Source: Oscillospiraceae bacterium
Lineage (GTDB): Bacteria; Bacillota; Clostridia; Oscillospirales; Oscillospiraceae
Direction: 5' to 3'
DNA length: 53,743 nt
Assembly: GCA_902765595.1 (NCBI GenBank)
Contig: CACXAQ010000012.1
Coordinates: 1-53,743 of the forward strand
The notes beneath the pieces are model-generated. The model saw only the letters and a program-made list of their open reading frames with translations. It ran no database searches and had not been told where the DNA came from. Every line of letters begins with the position of its first letter. Positions within the stretch are counted from its first letter, which is position 1. The translations under genes and the position numbers were made by a program. Shown here piece after piece: positions 46,034 to 53,602 of the stretch.

Positions 46034-48253
46034 TTGGTGATTATTGTGATAGAGACCTTCGATATTGCGGGGTACTGCCGGATCTCCGTCGATGAGGAGC
46101 TGGACCGGGACAACACGTCCATCGAAAACCAGAAGGCGATCATCGAGGATTTTGTCAAGGAAAAGTTCCCCGGCAGCAGCCTGACCTTTTTCGAAGACCG
46201 CGACCGCAGCGGCTACACCTTTGAGCAGCGCGAGGGCTACCAGCGCATGCGCAGGGGGCTTTTGAACCACACATACGACATTCTGGTGGTCAAGGATTTC
46301 TCCCGTTTCTCGCGCCGCAACAGCCGTGGCCTGGTGGAGCTGGAGGATCTGCGCGATGCCGGGGTGCGCATCATCTCCATCGGAGACGGGATCGACTTTC
46401 CCAACGATGACGACTGGCTGAAGATCCAGTTCCAGTTTCTGATCAACGAGATGCCCGTCACAGATGCGTCAAAAAAAGTGCGCGCCGTTGTCAAGCGTCG
46501 TCAGAAAGACGGCCAATGGATCTGCGCCGCGCCCTACGGCTACAAGATCAACGCCCGGCAGGAATTCGAGATCGTACCCACCGAGGCCGAAGTCGTCCGC
46601 AAGATCTTCGAGCTCTATATCGACGGCTGGGGCTACAAGCGGATCGCCAACTGGCTGTCCGATGAGGGCATCCCCACGCCGCGTATGTCCGAGCGGGAGC
46701 GGAAAGAAGCCGAGGGCAAAGAGTACAAACGGCCGGTCAAATCGGTGTGGGCCATCGTCTCCGTGCAGGGGATCCTGGACAACGACTTTTACATCGGCAC
46801 CATGCGCCAGAGCAAATACACCCGCAAGAAGATCAATGGGGCGGATATCAAAAAAGACGTGAGCGAGCAGATCGTCATCGAGAACCACCACCAGGCGATC
46901 ATCAGCTACCGCGACTTCCGGATCGCCCAGGAGCTGCGGCAGTCCCGATCCAAGAGCGACTACCGGGGCGTAAAAAAATACGAGAACACCTATACCGGTT
47001 TTCTCGTATGCGGGGACTGCGGCAGTCCCATGTTCTCCATGAGCCGCCCGGATCTGCGGGACGCCTACCGCTGCGGCACCTATCATCGCCAGGGCTTGAA
47101 GGGCTGCACCAGCCATTATATCCGGGTGGACACGCTGGACAAGCTGCTGAAGGAATACCTCCGAAAAGTGCGGGAAACCTCGGCAAATATGATCGAAATC
47201 CTACAAAATGACATTCAAAAGCAGGATGAGGACCTGGCCGAGAAAGAGACCGCTGCTGACAACATGGAAGCGGTTCTCGAGGAGCTTCAGGAGGAGCTTC
47301 AAATCGCAAAACGGCAGCGCGTGCGCGATCTTCTGAAGCGCCCGCAAAACGAATCCATCATCAACCGCACCTACGACGAGATGGAGGCGGATATCGAAAA
47401 TCGAATTTCCAGCCTGGAAAAACAGATAGAATTGACCAAAAATCGCGAAAATACGATCATTCGGGTCAACAGAGCCGCGAAAACCGCCATCGAGGTCTTC
47501 GACGAGATTTTGGAGAAGGACAAGCTCGATCCGAAGGATCTGCACCTGATCATCGACAAAATTTACGTCTTTGAAGACCACATCGCTATCAAGCTCAAGG
47601 ACGACATCGACAGCATCCTCCGCTGCGGGACGCTCCCGGATGACCCGGTGGAAACACCAGAAGATGAAACTGATACCGAAATGTTCGAAAAGAGCGCCGA
47701 AACTTTTATTTCCGGCACGAAAGATAGCTTAAATGTCACAATAGTCCAGGAAACTGAGAAGCGCCCGGACAAGGTTTTTCGTGCCAATGTTATCTGTGAC
47801 GGTGACCCGCTGGAGATCTTCACCGATAAGGACGGGGAGCTGATCTTTAAAAAGTATTCCCCCGTCGGGGAGCTTTCGGATTTTGCCGCCCAGATCTGCG
47901 ACAGCCTGCGCAAGTCCACCGACGGCATCGCCGCCGTCTGCGACCGGGACGCGGTCATCGCCATCGCGGGCGGCGCACGGCGGGAGCTGCTGAACAAGCC
48001 TGTCAGCGCCCAGCTCCACGAGATCATGGAGGGGCGGCGGACCTACCGCCATCAGAGCGGCGGCAGCAGCGTGCCGGTGTCCTCGGAGGACGAGGGCTTT
48101 TGCCTGTCCGTGGCGGCCCCGATCCTGGCGGAGGGCGACGTGATGGGCTGCGTGCTGTTCGTGACGCCCCGGGGCAGCGTCCCGGGCACCGAGGTGGAGT
48201 ACAAGCTGGCCCAGACCGTAGCGCTGTTTTTGGGAAAACAGATGGAGAGCTGA
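46034..48253 (+). CDS. Large serine recombinase, fused in frame to the SpoVT C-terminal part
   Basis: A 739-residue fusion. Residues about 10-150 are the resolvase domain; the catalytic serine is in GYCRIS (about residue 18), with DFSRFSRRNSRGL later. The recombinase domain (about 165-310) is followed by a zinc ribbon (CGDCGSPM...RCGTYHRQGLKGC, about 325-360) and a long coiled coil (about 385-500). From GDP at codon 590 onwards the protein is SpoVT (LEIFTDKDGELIFKKYSPVG and its GAF domain). In the circular element the same gene should end after codon 592 with 25 other codons, giving 617 residues. The start is TTG 46034 or GTG 46046; neither has a strong site. Confidence 0.93.
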   Translation: MVIIVIETFDIAGYCRISVDEELDRDNTSIENQKAIIEDFVKEKFPGSSLTFFEDRDRSGYTFEQREGYQRMRRGLLNHTYDILVVKDFSRFSRRNSRGLVELEDLRDAGVRIISIGDGIDFPNDDDWLKIQFQFLINEMPVTDASKKVRAVVKRRQKDGQWICAAPYGYKINARQEFEIVPTEAEVVRKIFELYIDGWGYKRIANWLSDEGIPTPRMSERERKEAEGKEYKRPVKSVWAIVSVQGILDNDFYIGTMRQSKYTRKKINGADIKKDVSEQIVIENHHQAIISYRDFRIAQELRQSRSKSDYRGVKKYENTYTGFLVCGDCGSPMFSMSRPDLRDAYRCGTYHRQGLKGCTSHYIRVDTLDKLLKEYLRKVRETSANMIEILQNDIQKQDEDLAEKETAADNMEAVLEELQEELQIAKRQRVRDLLKRPQNESIINRTYDEMEADIENRISSLEKQIELTKNRENTIIRVNRAAKTAIEVFDEILEKDKLDPKDLHLIIDKIYVFEDHIAIKLKDDIDSILRCGTLPDDPVETPEDETDTEMFEKSAETFISGTKDSLNVTIVQETEKRPDKVFRANVICDGDPLEIFTDKDGELIFKKYSPVGELSDFAAQICDSLRKSTDGIAAVCDRDAVIAIAGGARRELLNKPVSAQLHEIMEGRRTYRHQSGGSSVPVSSEDEGFCLSVAAPILAEGDVMGCVLFVTPRGSVPGTEVEYKLAQTVALFLGKQMES
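47784..47809. other. attR: core repeat plus the other attP arm
   Basis: The element-side arm is CCAATGTTATCTGTGACGG (47784-47802) and the core GGTGACCCG is 47801-47809. Together with attL it defines a 42-bp attP with TGAC in the centre. The arm is coding sequence of the recombinase (residues ANVICD). Confidence 0.88.
47810..48253 (+). pseudogene. spoVT: spoVT 3' fragment (147 codons)
   Basis: Codons 34-180 of the original spoVT: the second half of the AbrB hairpin (LEIFTDKDGELIFKKYSP) and the GAF-like domain (AAQICDSLRKSTDGIAAVCD, AIAGGARRELLNKP, ending AQTVALFLGKQMES). It has no start of its own and is read only as the C-terminus of the recombinase. SpoVT normally tunes forespore SigG genes; the present split would prevent this unless the island leaves. 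It is followed by a strong terminator. Confidence 0.93.
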
Positions 48254-48287
48254 AAAAGCTGGTGTTGGATCGCCAACACCAGCTTTT
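48254..48287. terminator. Bidirectional terminator after spoVT
   Basis: AAAAGCTGGTGTTGG pairs perfectly with CCAACACCAGCTTTT, a 15-bp stem between spoVT and the convergent degV-type gene. Confidence 0.92.
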
Positions 48288-48303
48288 GAACTGTCGCTTT
48301 GCC

Positions 48304-49188
48304 TTACAGCGGCGTGCGCCCGTTGCAGAGATAGAAGATGGTCAGCAGACCGGGGCCGCAGTGGGCGCCGATGACCACGCCCAGGCCCGTGATGGTGATC
48401 TCGCCCACCTGTGGATAGGCGGCCTTGATGGCGTCCCGCAGGATCTCCGCGTCGCCCCGGCAGTCGGCCTGGAGGATGTGGATCTTGAGCCCGGTGGGGT
48501 CGATGCGGCTCAGGTCGCCCAGCACGCCGTCCAGAATGGTCTGGATGGCGGCCTTGCGGCCCCGCACCTTTTTGGCCACGTCCAGGGTGCCGCCGTCGGG
48601 CACGTACAAAACGGGCTTGATGTTCAGCATGGAGCCCACCAGCGCCGAGGCGTTGGACACGCGGCCGCCCGCCTTCAGGTAATTCAGGTCGTCCACGGTG
48701 AAGCGGTGGGCGATCTTCAGCTTGTTCTCCTCGCCCCAGGCAATGACCTGGTCAAAGCTCTGGCCGGCCTCCATGCGCTCCACCATCTGCTCCACCAGCA
48801 GGCCCAGGCCGCCGGAGATGCAGAGGGTGTCCATCACATAGAGCTTCCGCTCCGGGAACTCTTCCCGGATCTGCTGAGCGGCCTTATTGGCGTTGACGAA
48901 GGAGACGGACATTTTCTGGGACATGTCCAGGAAGATCACGTCCCTGCCGGTCTCCAGCAGACTCTTGAAGAAATCGTAGTATACGAATTCGTTGATCATG
49001 GAGGTCTTCAGCCGGTCGCCTTTGCGCATGCCGGCGTAGACCGCGTCCCGGCTCTCCTCCCGGCAGTCGTCCTCAAAAAGCTTGTCTCCCACGGTGTAGG
49101 TGTAGGGGATGAAGGGGATCTTGTGGGCGTCCAGCCAGGTGCGGGGCAGATCGGAGGTGGAAGAGGTGGCGATGATGTAGTCAGCCAT
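48304..49188 (-). CDS. DegV family fatty-acid-binding protein
   Basis: A 294-residue DegV protein: ADYIIATSSTSDLPRTWLD at the N-terminus, RLKTSMINEFVYYDFF (about 66-81), DVIFLDMSQKMSVSFVNAN, and HRFTVDDLNYLKAGGRVSNA (about 175-194) are family signatures. DegV/FakB proteins hold a fatty acid and hand it to FakA; fakA is at 4382-6073. ATG 49188 follows AAGAAGGAT; the long open frame upstream of it is not family sequence. Confidence 0.92.
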   Translation of the reverse strand: MADYIIATSSTSDLPRTWLDAHKIPFIPYTYTVGDKLFEDDCREESRDAVYAGMRKGDRLKTSMINEFVYYDFFKSLLETGRDVIFLDMSQKMSVSFVNANKAAQQIREEFPERKLYVMDTLCISGGLGLLVEQMVERMEAGQSFDQVIAWGEENKLKIAHRFTVDDLNYLKAGGRVSNASALVGSMLNIKPVLYVPDGGTLDVAKKVRGRKAAIQTILDGVLGDLSRIDPTGLKIHILQADCRGDAEILRDAIKAAYPQVGEITITGLGVVIGAHCGPGLLTIFYLCNGRTPL

Positions 49189-49291
49189 AACGATCCTTCT
49201 TTCTGTTCTATCATTTTTCGTCAAACAGAATAGCACAGGCGGGGTCGATTTGCAAGAAAATTGCTCCCTGTGCAACAGGGAGCAGTTTCGT

Positions 49292-49861
49292 TCACCGCAG
49301 GATGGGCTGGAGCTGCCGACCCTCCAGGGCGGCCTCCACCGTCTCCCCCAGGAGGGAGAAGTCCGCCTGGAGAGAGCGGGGTTTTTGATCCGGGTCATCC
49401 TGCCCGAAGGGGACGAAATATACATTCTTCCGGTTCAGCAGTTTCCCGATGTTCTCCGCCGAGCCGGAGAGCCCGTCGTTGGTGGAGAAGGCCAGCACCA
49501 GAGGGCGCCCGTTTCGCAGATGGGCCTTGGCCGCCATGGTGACGCTGCTGTCGGTGATGCTGTGGGCAAGCTTTGCCAGGGTGTTGCCCGTGCAGGGGGC
49601 GATAAGCAGCGCGTCCAGCGGCAGCTTGGGCCCCAGGGGCTCCGCTTCGGCAATGGTGGTGATGACGTGCTTCCCGCACAGCTCCATCAGGCGCCGGATG
49701 TGCTGAGCGGCGGTCCCGAAGCGGGTGTCCGTCTCGGCGGCGGTGTCGCTCATGATGGGGACCAGATCATAGCACCTTAACAGTGCCGGGACGGCGGCAA
49801 ACACCTTTTCATACGTACAGTAGGAGCCGCAGAGCGCCAGCCCCAGGCGTTTTCGTTCCAT
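49292..49861 (-). CDS. dpaB: Dipicolinate synthase subunit B
   Basis: A 189-residue flavoprotein-like subunit (SpoVFB). LGLALCGSYCTYEKVF at the N-terminus, PIMSDTAAETDTRFG, DALLIAPCTGNTLAKLAHSITDSSVTMAAKAHLRN, and KNVYFVPFGQDDPDQKPRSL are diagnostic. With DpaA it makes dipicolinic acid in the mother cell during sporulation. ATG 49861 was preferred because AGGAGG in the dpaA end is 10 bp upstream; an ATG at 49870 overlaps that site. It nearly abuts dpaA. Confidence 0.95.
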   Translation of the reverse strand: MERKRLGLALCGSYCTYEKVFAAVPALLRCYDLVPIMSDTAAETDTRFGTAAQHIRRLMELCGKHVITTIAEAEPLGPKLPLDALLIAPCTGNTLAKLAHSITDSSVTMAAKAHLRNGRPLVLAFSTNDGLSGSAENIGKLLNRKNVYFVPFGQDDPDQKPRSLQADFSLLGETVEAALEGRQLQPILR

Positions 49862-49866
49862 TTCGC

Positions 49867-50727
49867 TCATTCCTCCTGTTCCTCAATGGCGGCGTACACC
49901 GCCTTTTGCAGCAGCCGCGCCGCAGACTCCGGCGCGGTCTCTCCCGGCAGGCCCAGCGCCGCCATGGCGTGCAGGCCGATGTTTGCGGCAAGGCTTTTGT
50001 CAAAGCCCCCGGGGGGCGACGCCAGCTCCAGCAGCAGGGCCTCCGGCTGGATGAGGCACAGCATCCCCTCCGTCAGCACCCGGGCGGGCACGGTGTTCAC
50101 GATGAAATCAAAGCCCCCCAGTACCGGCTCCAGCCCGCTGTAGTCCAGGGCGTCCAGGCCCAGCGCCCGGGCCATGGCCCGGTCCGCCTTGCCCCGGGCC
50201 GCCGCCGTCACCCGGGCGCCCAGAGCATGCAGACGCAGGGCCAGGATGCGCCCGATCCGGCCCCAGCCCAGCACAAGCACCCGGCTGTCCCAGAGCGCGC
50301 GCTCGCTTTCCGCAATCATCCTGCCGATGGCGCCCTCGGCGGTCAGGGCCGCGTTCCCCACCGCCAGCTCCGGCCGCCGCAGGATGTCGGCCACCTGCAG
50401 CTGCGCGCGCAGGGCCCGGGTCACCGTCAGGTCGCTGAAGCGCCCGCCCACCAGCAGCTGCCCCGGCCACAGGGCCTCGATCAGGGCGGGCATGGGCAGT
50501 TCCTCTGCCGAGAGGGGCGCGTTGAGATAGCCGCCCTTTTCCGCCGGCATGGGCAACAGCACGCAGTCCGCCGCGTACACGCAGCTCTGCAGGCAGCTGT
50601 CCCGGGGGATCTCCGCGGGCAGCGCCGCCTTCTCCAGGGCGAAGCTATGTACCTTGTGCCCGTCGCGCAGCAGCAGCTCCGCCAGCTTCGCCGCCCGCCG
50701 GTCTCCGCCCACCACAGCAAATCTCAC
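49867..50727 (-). CDS. dpaA: Dipicolinate synthase subunit A
   Basis: A 286-residue SpoVFA: FAVVGGDRRAAKLAELLLRDGH at the N-terminus, and a Rossmann NAD(P)-binding site RVLVLGWGRIGRILALRLHALGA (about residues 149-171), then NTVPARVLTEGML. It performs the reductive step to dipicolinate with DpaB. Its last codons carry the dpaB ribosome binding site. These genes show that the host lineage is a sporeformer. Confidence 0.95.
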   Translation of the reverse strand: MRFAVVGGDRRAAKLAELLLRDGHKVHSFALEKAALPAEIPRDSCLQSCVYAADCVLLPMPAEKGGYLNAPLSAEELPMPALIEALWPGQLLVGGRFSDLTVTRALRAQLQVADILRRPELAVGNAALTAEGAIGRMIAESERALWDSRVLVLGWGRIGRILALRLHALGARVTAAARGKADRAMARALGLDALDYSGLEPVLGGFDFIVNTVPARVLTEGMLCLIQPEALLLELASPPGGFDKSLAANIGLHAMAALGLPGETAPESAARLLQKAVYAAIEEQEE

Positions 50728-50757
50728 ATTTCCTCACCTCCGGCTCATACTATTCTG

Positions 50758-50787
50758 TTGGACAAGGCGGAGTTCCTATGGTAGAAT
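50758..50787 (+). promoter_or_regulatory. Promoter of thyA-folA
   Basis: TTGGAC (50758-50763) and TAGAAT (50782-50787) with an 18-bp spacer. Confidence 0.6.
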
Positions 50788-50822
50788 AGCGGCAAAGATA
50801 AAAGAAGTCGGAGGGCAGCGAC

Positions 50823-51653
50823 ATGAGCAGAGCAGACGAGATCTTCATTCAAAACTGCAAGGACATTCTGGAAAACGGCGTCTGGGACACGGACCAGCAG
50901 GTACGCCCCCGCTGGGAGGACGGCAGCCCGGCCCACACGGTGAAGAAATTCGGCATCGTAAACCGCTATGACCTGTCGGAGGAGTTCCCCATCCTGACCA
51001 TCCGGCGGACCTACTGGAAATCCGCCATCGACGAGCTGCTGTGGATCTGGCAGCAAAAGAGCAACAACGTCCACGACCTGCGCACCCGGGTGTGGGACGC
51101 CTGGGCAGACGAGAACGGCTCTATCGGCAAGGCATACGGCTACCAACTGGGAGTCAAGCACCACTATCCCGAGGGGGACATGGACCAGGTGGATAAAGTC
51201 CTCTGGGACCTGAAGCACAACCCCGCCTCCCGGCGCATCATGACCAACATCTACACCTTTGCCGACCTTTCCGAGATGGCGCTCTACCCCTGCGCCTACT
51301 CCATGACCTTCAACGTCTCCGGCAACAAGCTCAACGCCATTTTGAACCAGCGCAGCCAGGACATGCTGGCCGCCAACAACTGGAACGTGGTGCAGTATTC
51401 CGTGCTGACCATGATGATGGCCCAGGTCTCCGGCCTGGAGCCGGGCGAGTTCGTGCACGTGATCGCCGACGCCCACATCTATGACCGGCATGTGCCCGTC
51501 ATCGAGGAACTCATCCGGAACGTGCCCAAGCCCGCGCCCAGGTTCCTCATCGACCCGGAGGTGAAGGATTTCTACGCCTTTACCCGGGACAGCTTCAAGG
51601 TGGAGGACTATGAATACAGCGAGTTCACCGGGAAGATCCCGGTGGCGGTGTGA
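50823..51653 (+). CDS. thyA: Thymidylate synthase
   Basis: A 276-residue ThyA, which methylates dUMP with methylene-tetrahydrofolate. RRTYWKSAIDELLWIWQ, WDAWADENGSIGKAYGYQLG, the catalytic cysteine C157 in LYPCAYSMTF, and QRSQDMLAANNWNVVQY are standard; HVIADAHIYDRHV follows. The ATG has a CGGAGGGCAG site. It is cotranscribed with folA, which regenerates the folate used here. Confidence 0.97.
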   Translation: MSRADEIFIQNCKDILENGVWDTDQQVRPRWEDGSPAHTVKKFGIVNRYDLSEEFPILTIRRTYWKSAIDELLWIWQQKSNNVHDLRTRVWDAWADENGSIGKAYGYQLGVKHHYPEGDMDQVDKVLWDLKHNPASRRIMTNIYTFADLSEMALYPCAYSMTFNVSGNKLNAILNQRSQDMLAANNWNVVQYSVLTMMMAQVSGLEPGEFVHVIADAHIYDRHVPVIEELIRNVPKPAPRFLIDPEVKDFYAFTRDSFKVEDYEYSEFTGKIPVAV

Positions 51654-51664
51654 GGAGGCGCGCC

Positions 51665-52165
51665 ATGGCCTTGGAAGCGATCGTGGCGGTCTACGCGGAC
51701 TGGGGCATCGGCCTGAAGGGCACCCAGCCGGTGGTGCTGAAGGCAGACCGAAAGCATTTCCGGGAGGTCACCGGCGGAGACGCGGTGATCGTCGGGCGCC
51801 GGACCATGGAGGATTTCCCCGGCGGCAAGCCCCTGAAGGGCCGGCACAACATCGTAGTGACCCGGCAGCCCCTGGCGATCGAAGGGGCCCAGGTGGTCCA
51901 CAGCACGGAGGAGGCCCTTGACGCCGCGGCCGAGCAGGGCCGCTGCCTGGTCATCGGCGGGGCCAGCGTGTATGAGCAGTTTTTCCCCTGGCTGGAGAAG
52001 ATCCACATCACGAAGATCGACCTGACGCCTGAGTCGGACCGCTGGTTCCCCGACCTGGACGCGGAAGCGGACTGGGTCTGCACCCAGCAGGGTCCCTGGC
52101 AGGAGGAGGGCGGGATCCGCTACTGCTTCTGCACTTACGAGCGGCAAAAGAAAACGGCAGAATAA
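51665..52165 (+). CDS. folA: Dihydrofolate reductase
   Basis: A 166-residue DHFR: AIVAVYADWGIGLKGTQP (the usual GIG substrate loop), DRKHFREVTGGDAVIVGRRTMEDFP (residues about 28-52), LVIGGASVYEQFFPW (about 97-111) with the GG NADPH motif. Start ATG 51665 has GAGGAGGCG. It follows thyA by 11 bp; the pair is a folate/thymidylate unit. Confidence 0.96.
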   Translation: MALEAIVAVYADWGIGLKGTQPVVLKADRKHFREVTGGDAVIVGRRTMEDFPGGKPLKGRHNIVVTRQPLAIEGAQVVHSTEEALDAAAEQGRCLVIGGASVYEQFFPWLEKIHITKIDLTPESDRWFPDLDAEADWVCTQQGPWQEEGGIRYCFCTYERQKKTAE

Positions 52166-52197
52166 AAGAGGGAGGCTAAGCCTCCCTCTTTTATTCT
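52159..52197 (+). terminator. Terminator after folA
   Basis: AGAATAAAAGAGGGAGGC pairs perfectly with GCCTCCCTCTTTTATTCT around a TAA loop; usable in both directions. Confidence 0.93.
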
Positions 52198-52202
52198 GCC
52201 TC

Positions 52203-52997
52203 TCACTGGTAGATCGCCATGATCTTTCCGTCGTTCCAAAGCCCTTCCATGATCTCCGCGATTTCCCGGTACATGGGGCAGCCCTTGAAGAAGTCCAGCA
52301 TTTCATGGGCCTGCCGGTCGATGGCCGCCTGTTCCTGCGCATTTGCCTCTTCTCTGCGCATCCACAGCATGCAGATCAGCTTGTCGATGCACAGGTCCTC
52401 GGCCTTCCCGATCTCTTCCATCCGCGCCGGGCCGCTTTTAATGGCCGCCGCGATCTCATAGTACATAAAGTGCAGCGCCGGGATCTTTTTCAGATAGGAT
52501 TCCGCCATGGCCTGCTCGCCCTGGTTGTGATAGGTCTCCGCCAGGATCCGCAGCACGTCGATCTTCAGTTCATCGTCCCTGGTGCAGGCAAGGATCTGTT
52601 CGCCGATCTCCAGGATCTCGGCGTTGCGGGACCGGTCGGCGTTCTGCTCCTGCATGTCTTCCAGGATGCAGGTCAGCAGCAGGTCGTTGTTGGGGTATTT
52701 TTCAAGGGCCTTGCGCAGGAAGGCCTCGGATCTGGCGGGATCCTTTCCGCCTCTTCCGCTTTCCTCGATCAGAGCCTCGACGGCCGCGTCCACCCGGCTC
52801 TGGTCGAAGTCCAGCAGATGATCCAGAGAAGTCCCGAAAAAGATCGCCAGCTTCGGCAGCATGTCGATGTCCGGGCTGGACGCGCCCGTCTCCCATTTGC
52901 TGACCGCCTGGGAGGAGATGTGCAGATACTCTGCCAGCTCCTCCTGGGTCACCCGTTTTTCCTTTCGCAGGTTTTTAATTTTACTTCCAATATCCAT
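52203..52997 (-). CDS. XRE-family regulator with helical C-terminal domain
   Basis: A 264-residue protein. The N-terminal Cro/CI-type HTH (about residues 3-60) reads KIKNLRKEKRVTQEELAEYL, then ISSQAVSKWETGASSPDIDMLPKLAIFF. The rest is a helical, TPR-like region (KALEKYPNNDLLLTCILEDM; AETYHNQGEQAMAESYLKKI). Such regulators often respond to peptides or metabolites. ATG 52997 has AAGGAGC. A hairpin array with a 10-bp outer inverted repeat lies upstream. Confidence 0.87.
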   Translation of the reverse strand: MDIGSKIKNLRKEKRVTQEELAEYLHISSQAVSKWETGASSPDIDMLPKLAIFFGTSLDHLLDFDQSRVDAAVEALIEESGRGGKDPARSEAFLRKALEKYPNNDLLLTCILEDMQEQNADRSRNAEILEIGEQILACTRDDELKIDVLRILAETYHNQGEQAMAESYLKKIPALHFMYYEIAAAIKSGPARMEEIGKAEDLCIDKLICMLWMRREEANAQEQAAIDRQAHEMLDFFKGCPMYREIAEIMEGLWNDGKIMAIYQ

Positions 52998-53052
52998 CTT
53001 TTTGCTCCTTGTTGTTCTTGGAACCGGTTCGATGCCAGTATAATGATTATAT

Positions 53053-53186
53053 GATGGCGAAAAGCAAAAAAGCTTTTCGCCGCGCAGCTTTGCTGCGCGG
53101 CAAAACAGCACGGTTGAGAATCATTCGCTGCCAAACCTGTCGTTTGGCAGCGAAATCAATCGAATTCTCGATTGATTTCGCCATCC
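53053..53186. repeat. Composite palindromic repeat (four hairpins, outer inverted repeat)
   Basis: Outer arms are GATGGCGAAA (53053-53062) and TTTCGCCATC (53177-53186). Inside lie GGCGAAAAGC/GCTTTTCGCC, CCGCGCAGC/GCTGCGCGG, GCTGCCAAAC/GTTTGGCAGC and GAAATCAATCGA/TCGATTGATTTC. A shorter relative is at 17229-17258. No gene inside; it resembles a small non-autonomous repeat element. Confidence 0.75.
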
Positions 53187-53274
53187 GATGGTCATTATAA
53201 AAGAAGTCGGAGAAAAACACCATACCCAATCCATTGGAGAACTTTCAACCAAAGGTTGGGAAACGACAAAAAAT

Positions 53275-53310
53275 CAGCCCCGGCACGTCTCGTGCCGGGG
53301 CTGAATCGTG
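53275..53310 (-). terminator. Terminator after the 53321 gene
   Basis: TCAGCCCCGGCACG pairs perfectly with CGTGCCGGGGCTGA; on the minus strand it is followed by TTTTTT. Confidence 0.92.
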
Positions 53311-53320
53311 TTTCGCTTCT

Positions 53321-53533
53321 TTACAGGATCTTGTTGATCTCGGCCTCGATGCTGCGGGCGGCGTCCTCAGGGACGATCTTTTTGCTGACGACCAGGTCGA
53401 AGATCTCGCCGCAGGACTTCTTGTTGAAGAGCTTCACGGGGTACTTGGTCAGATTGGGAGCGTATTTCTTGATGATCTCCACGCACTTGGGATTGGCGAA
53501 GCAATCCTTCACTGTCAGACTTCTGAAATCCAT
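53321..53533 (-). CDS. Small hypothetical protein
   Basis: A 70-residue helical protein starting MDFRSLTVKDCFANPKCVEI and ending EAEINKIL. ATG 53533 has AAGGAGAACG; the frame is open further upstream but without a site. It contains three cysteines (two in DCFANPKC, one in KKSC). A strong terminator follows. Family unknown. Confidence 0.7.
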   Translation of the reverse strand: MDFRSLTVKDCFANPKCVEIIKKYAPNLTKYPVKLFNKKSCGEIFDLVVSKKIVPEDAARSIEAEINKIL

Positions 53534-53602
53534 ATTCGTTCTCCTTTTCAAGCAGTTTCCGTTTCCGCGGTCATTTTATTGTATCACAGCGCCGGGGAAC
53601 CG

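Larger units (their letters stand above)
20690..47809. mobile_element. 27.1-kb serine-recombinase island integrated in spoVT
   Basis: Both ends share the direct repeat GGTGACCCG (20690-20698 and 47801-47809). Outside it, the two flanks join into an uninterrupted spoVT of 180 codons. Inside it, the two flanks join into a 42-bp imperfect palindrome typical of an attP. The large serine recombinase is the last gene, reading out into the right junction. Cargo is dominated by defence-like genes and differs from the host in base composition, especially the AT-rich stretch around 26.2-29.5 kb. The element lacks recognisable conjugation or capsid genes. It is therefore best called an integrated genomic island, mobile at least by its own recombinase. 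Confidence 0.93.

Noticed and set aside
20690-47809. Prophage or conjugative element
   Set aside because: No capsid, portal, terminase, relaxase or type IV secretion gene is recognisable; only the serine recombinase and one small element-type gene remain.
20600-48253. A skin-like element with proven developmental excision
   Set aside because: The reversible joints are clear, but SpoVT acts in the forespore, whose chromosome is inherited. Programmed excision cannot be concluded from sequence.
50796-53215. 14-bp match AAAAGAAGTCGGAG at about 50800 and 53201
   Set aside because: Short, and one copy is simply the thyA ribosome binding site region; probably chance or trivial.
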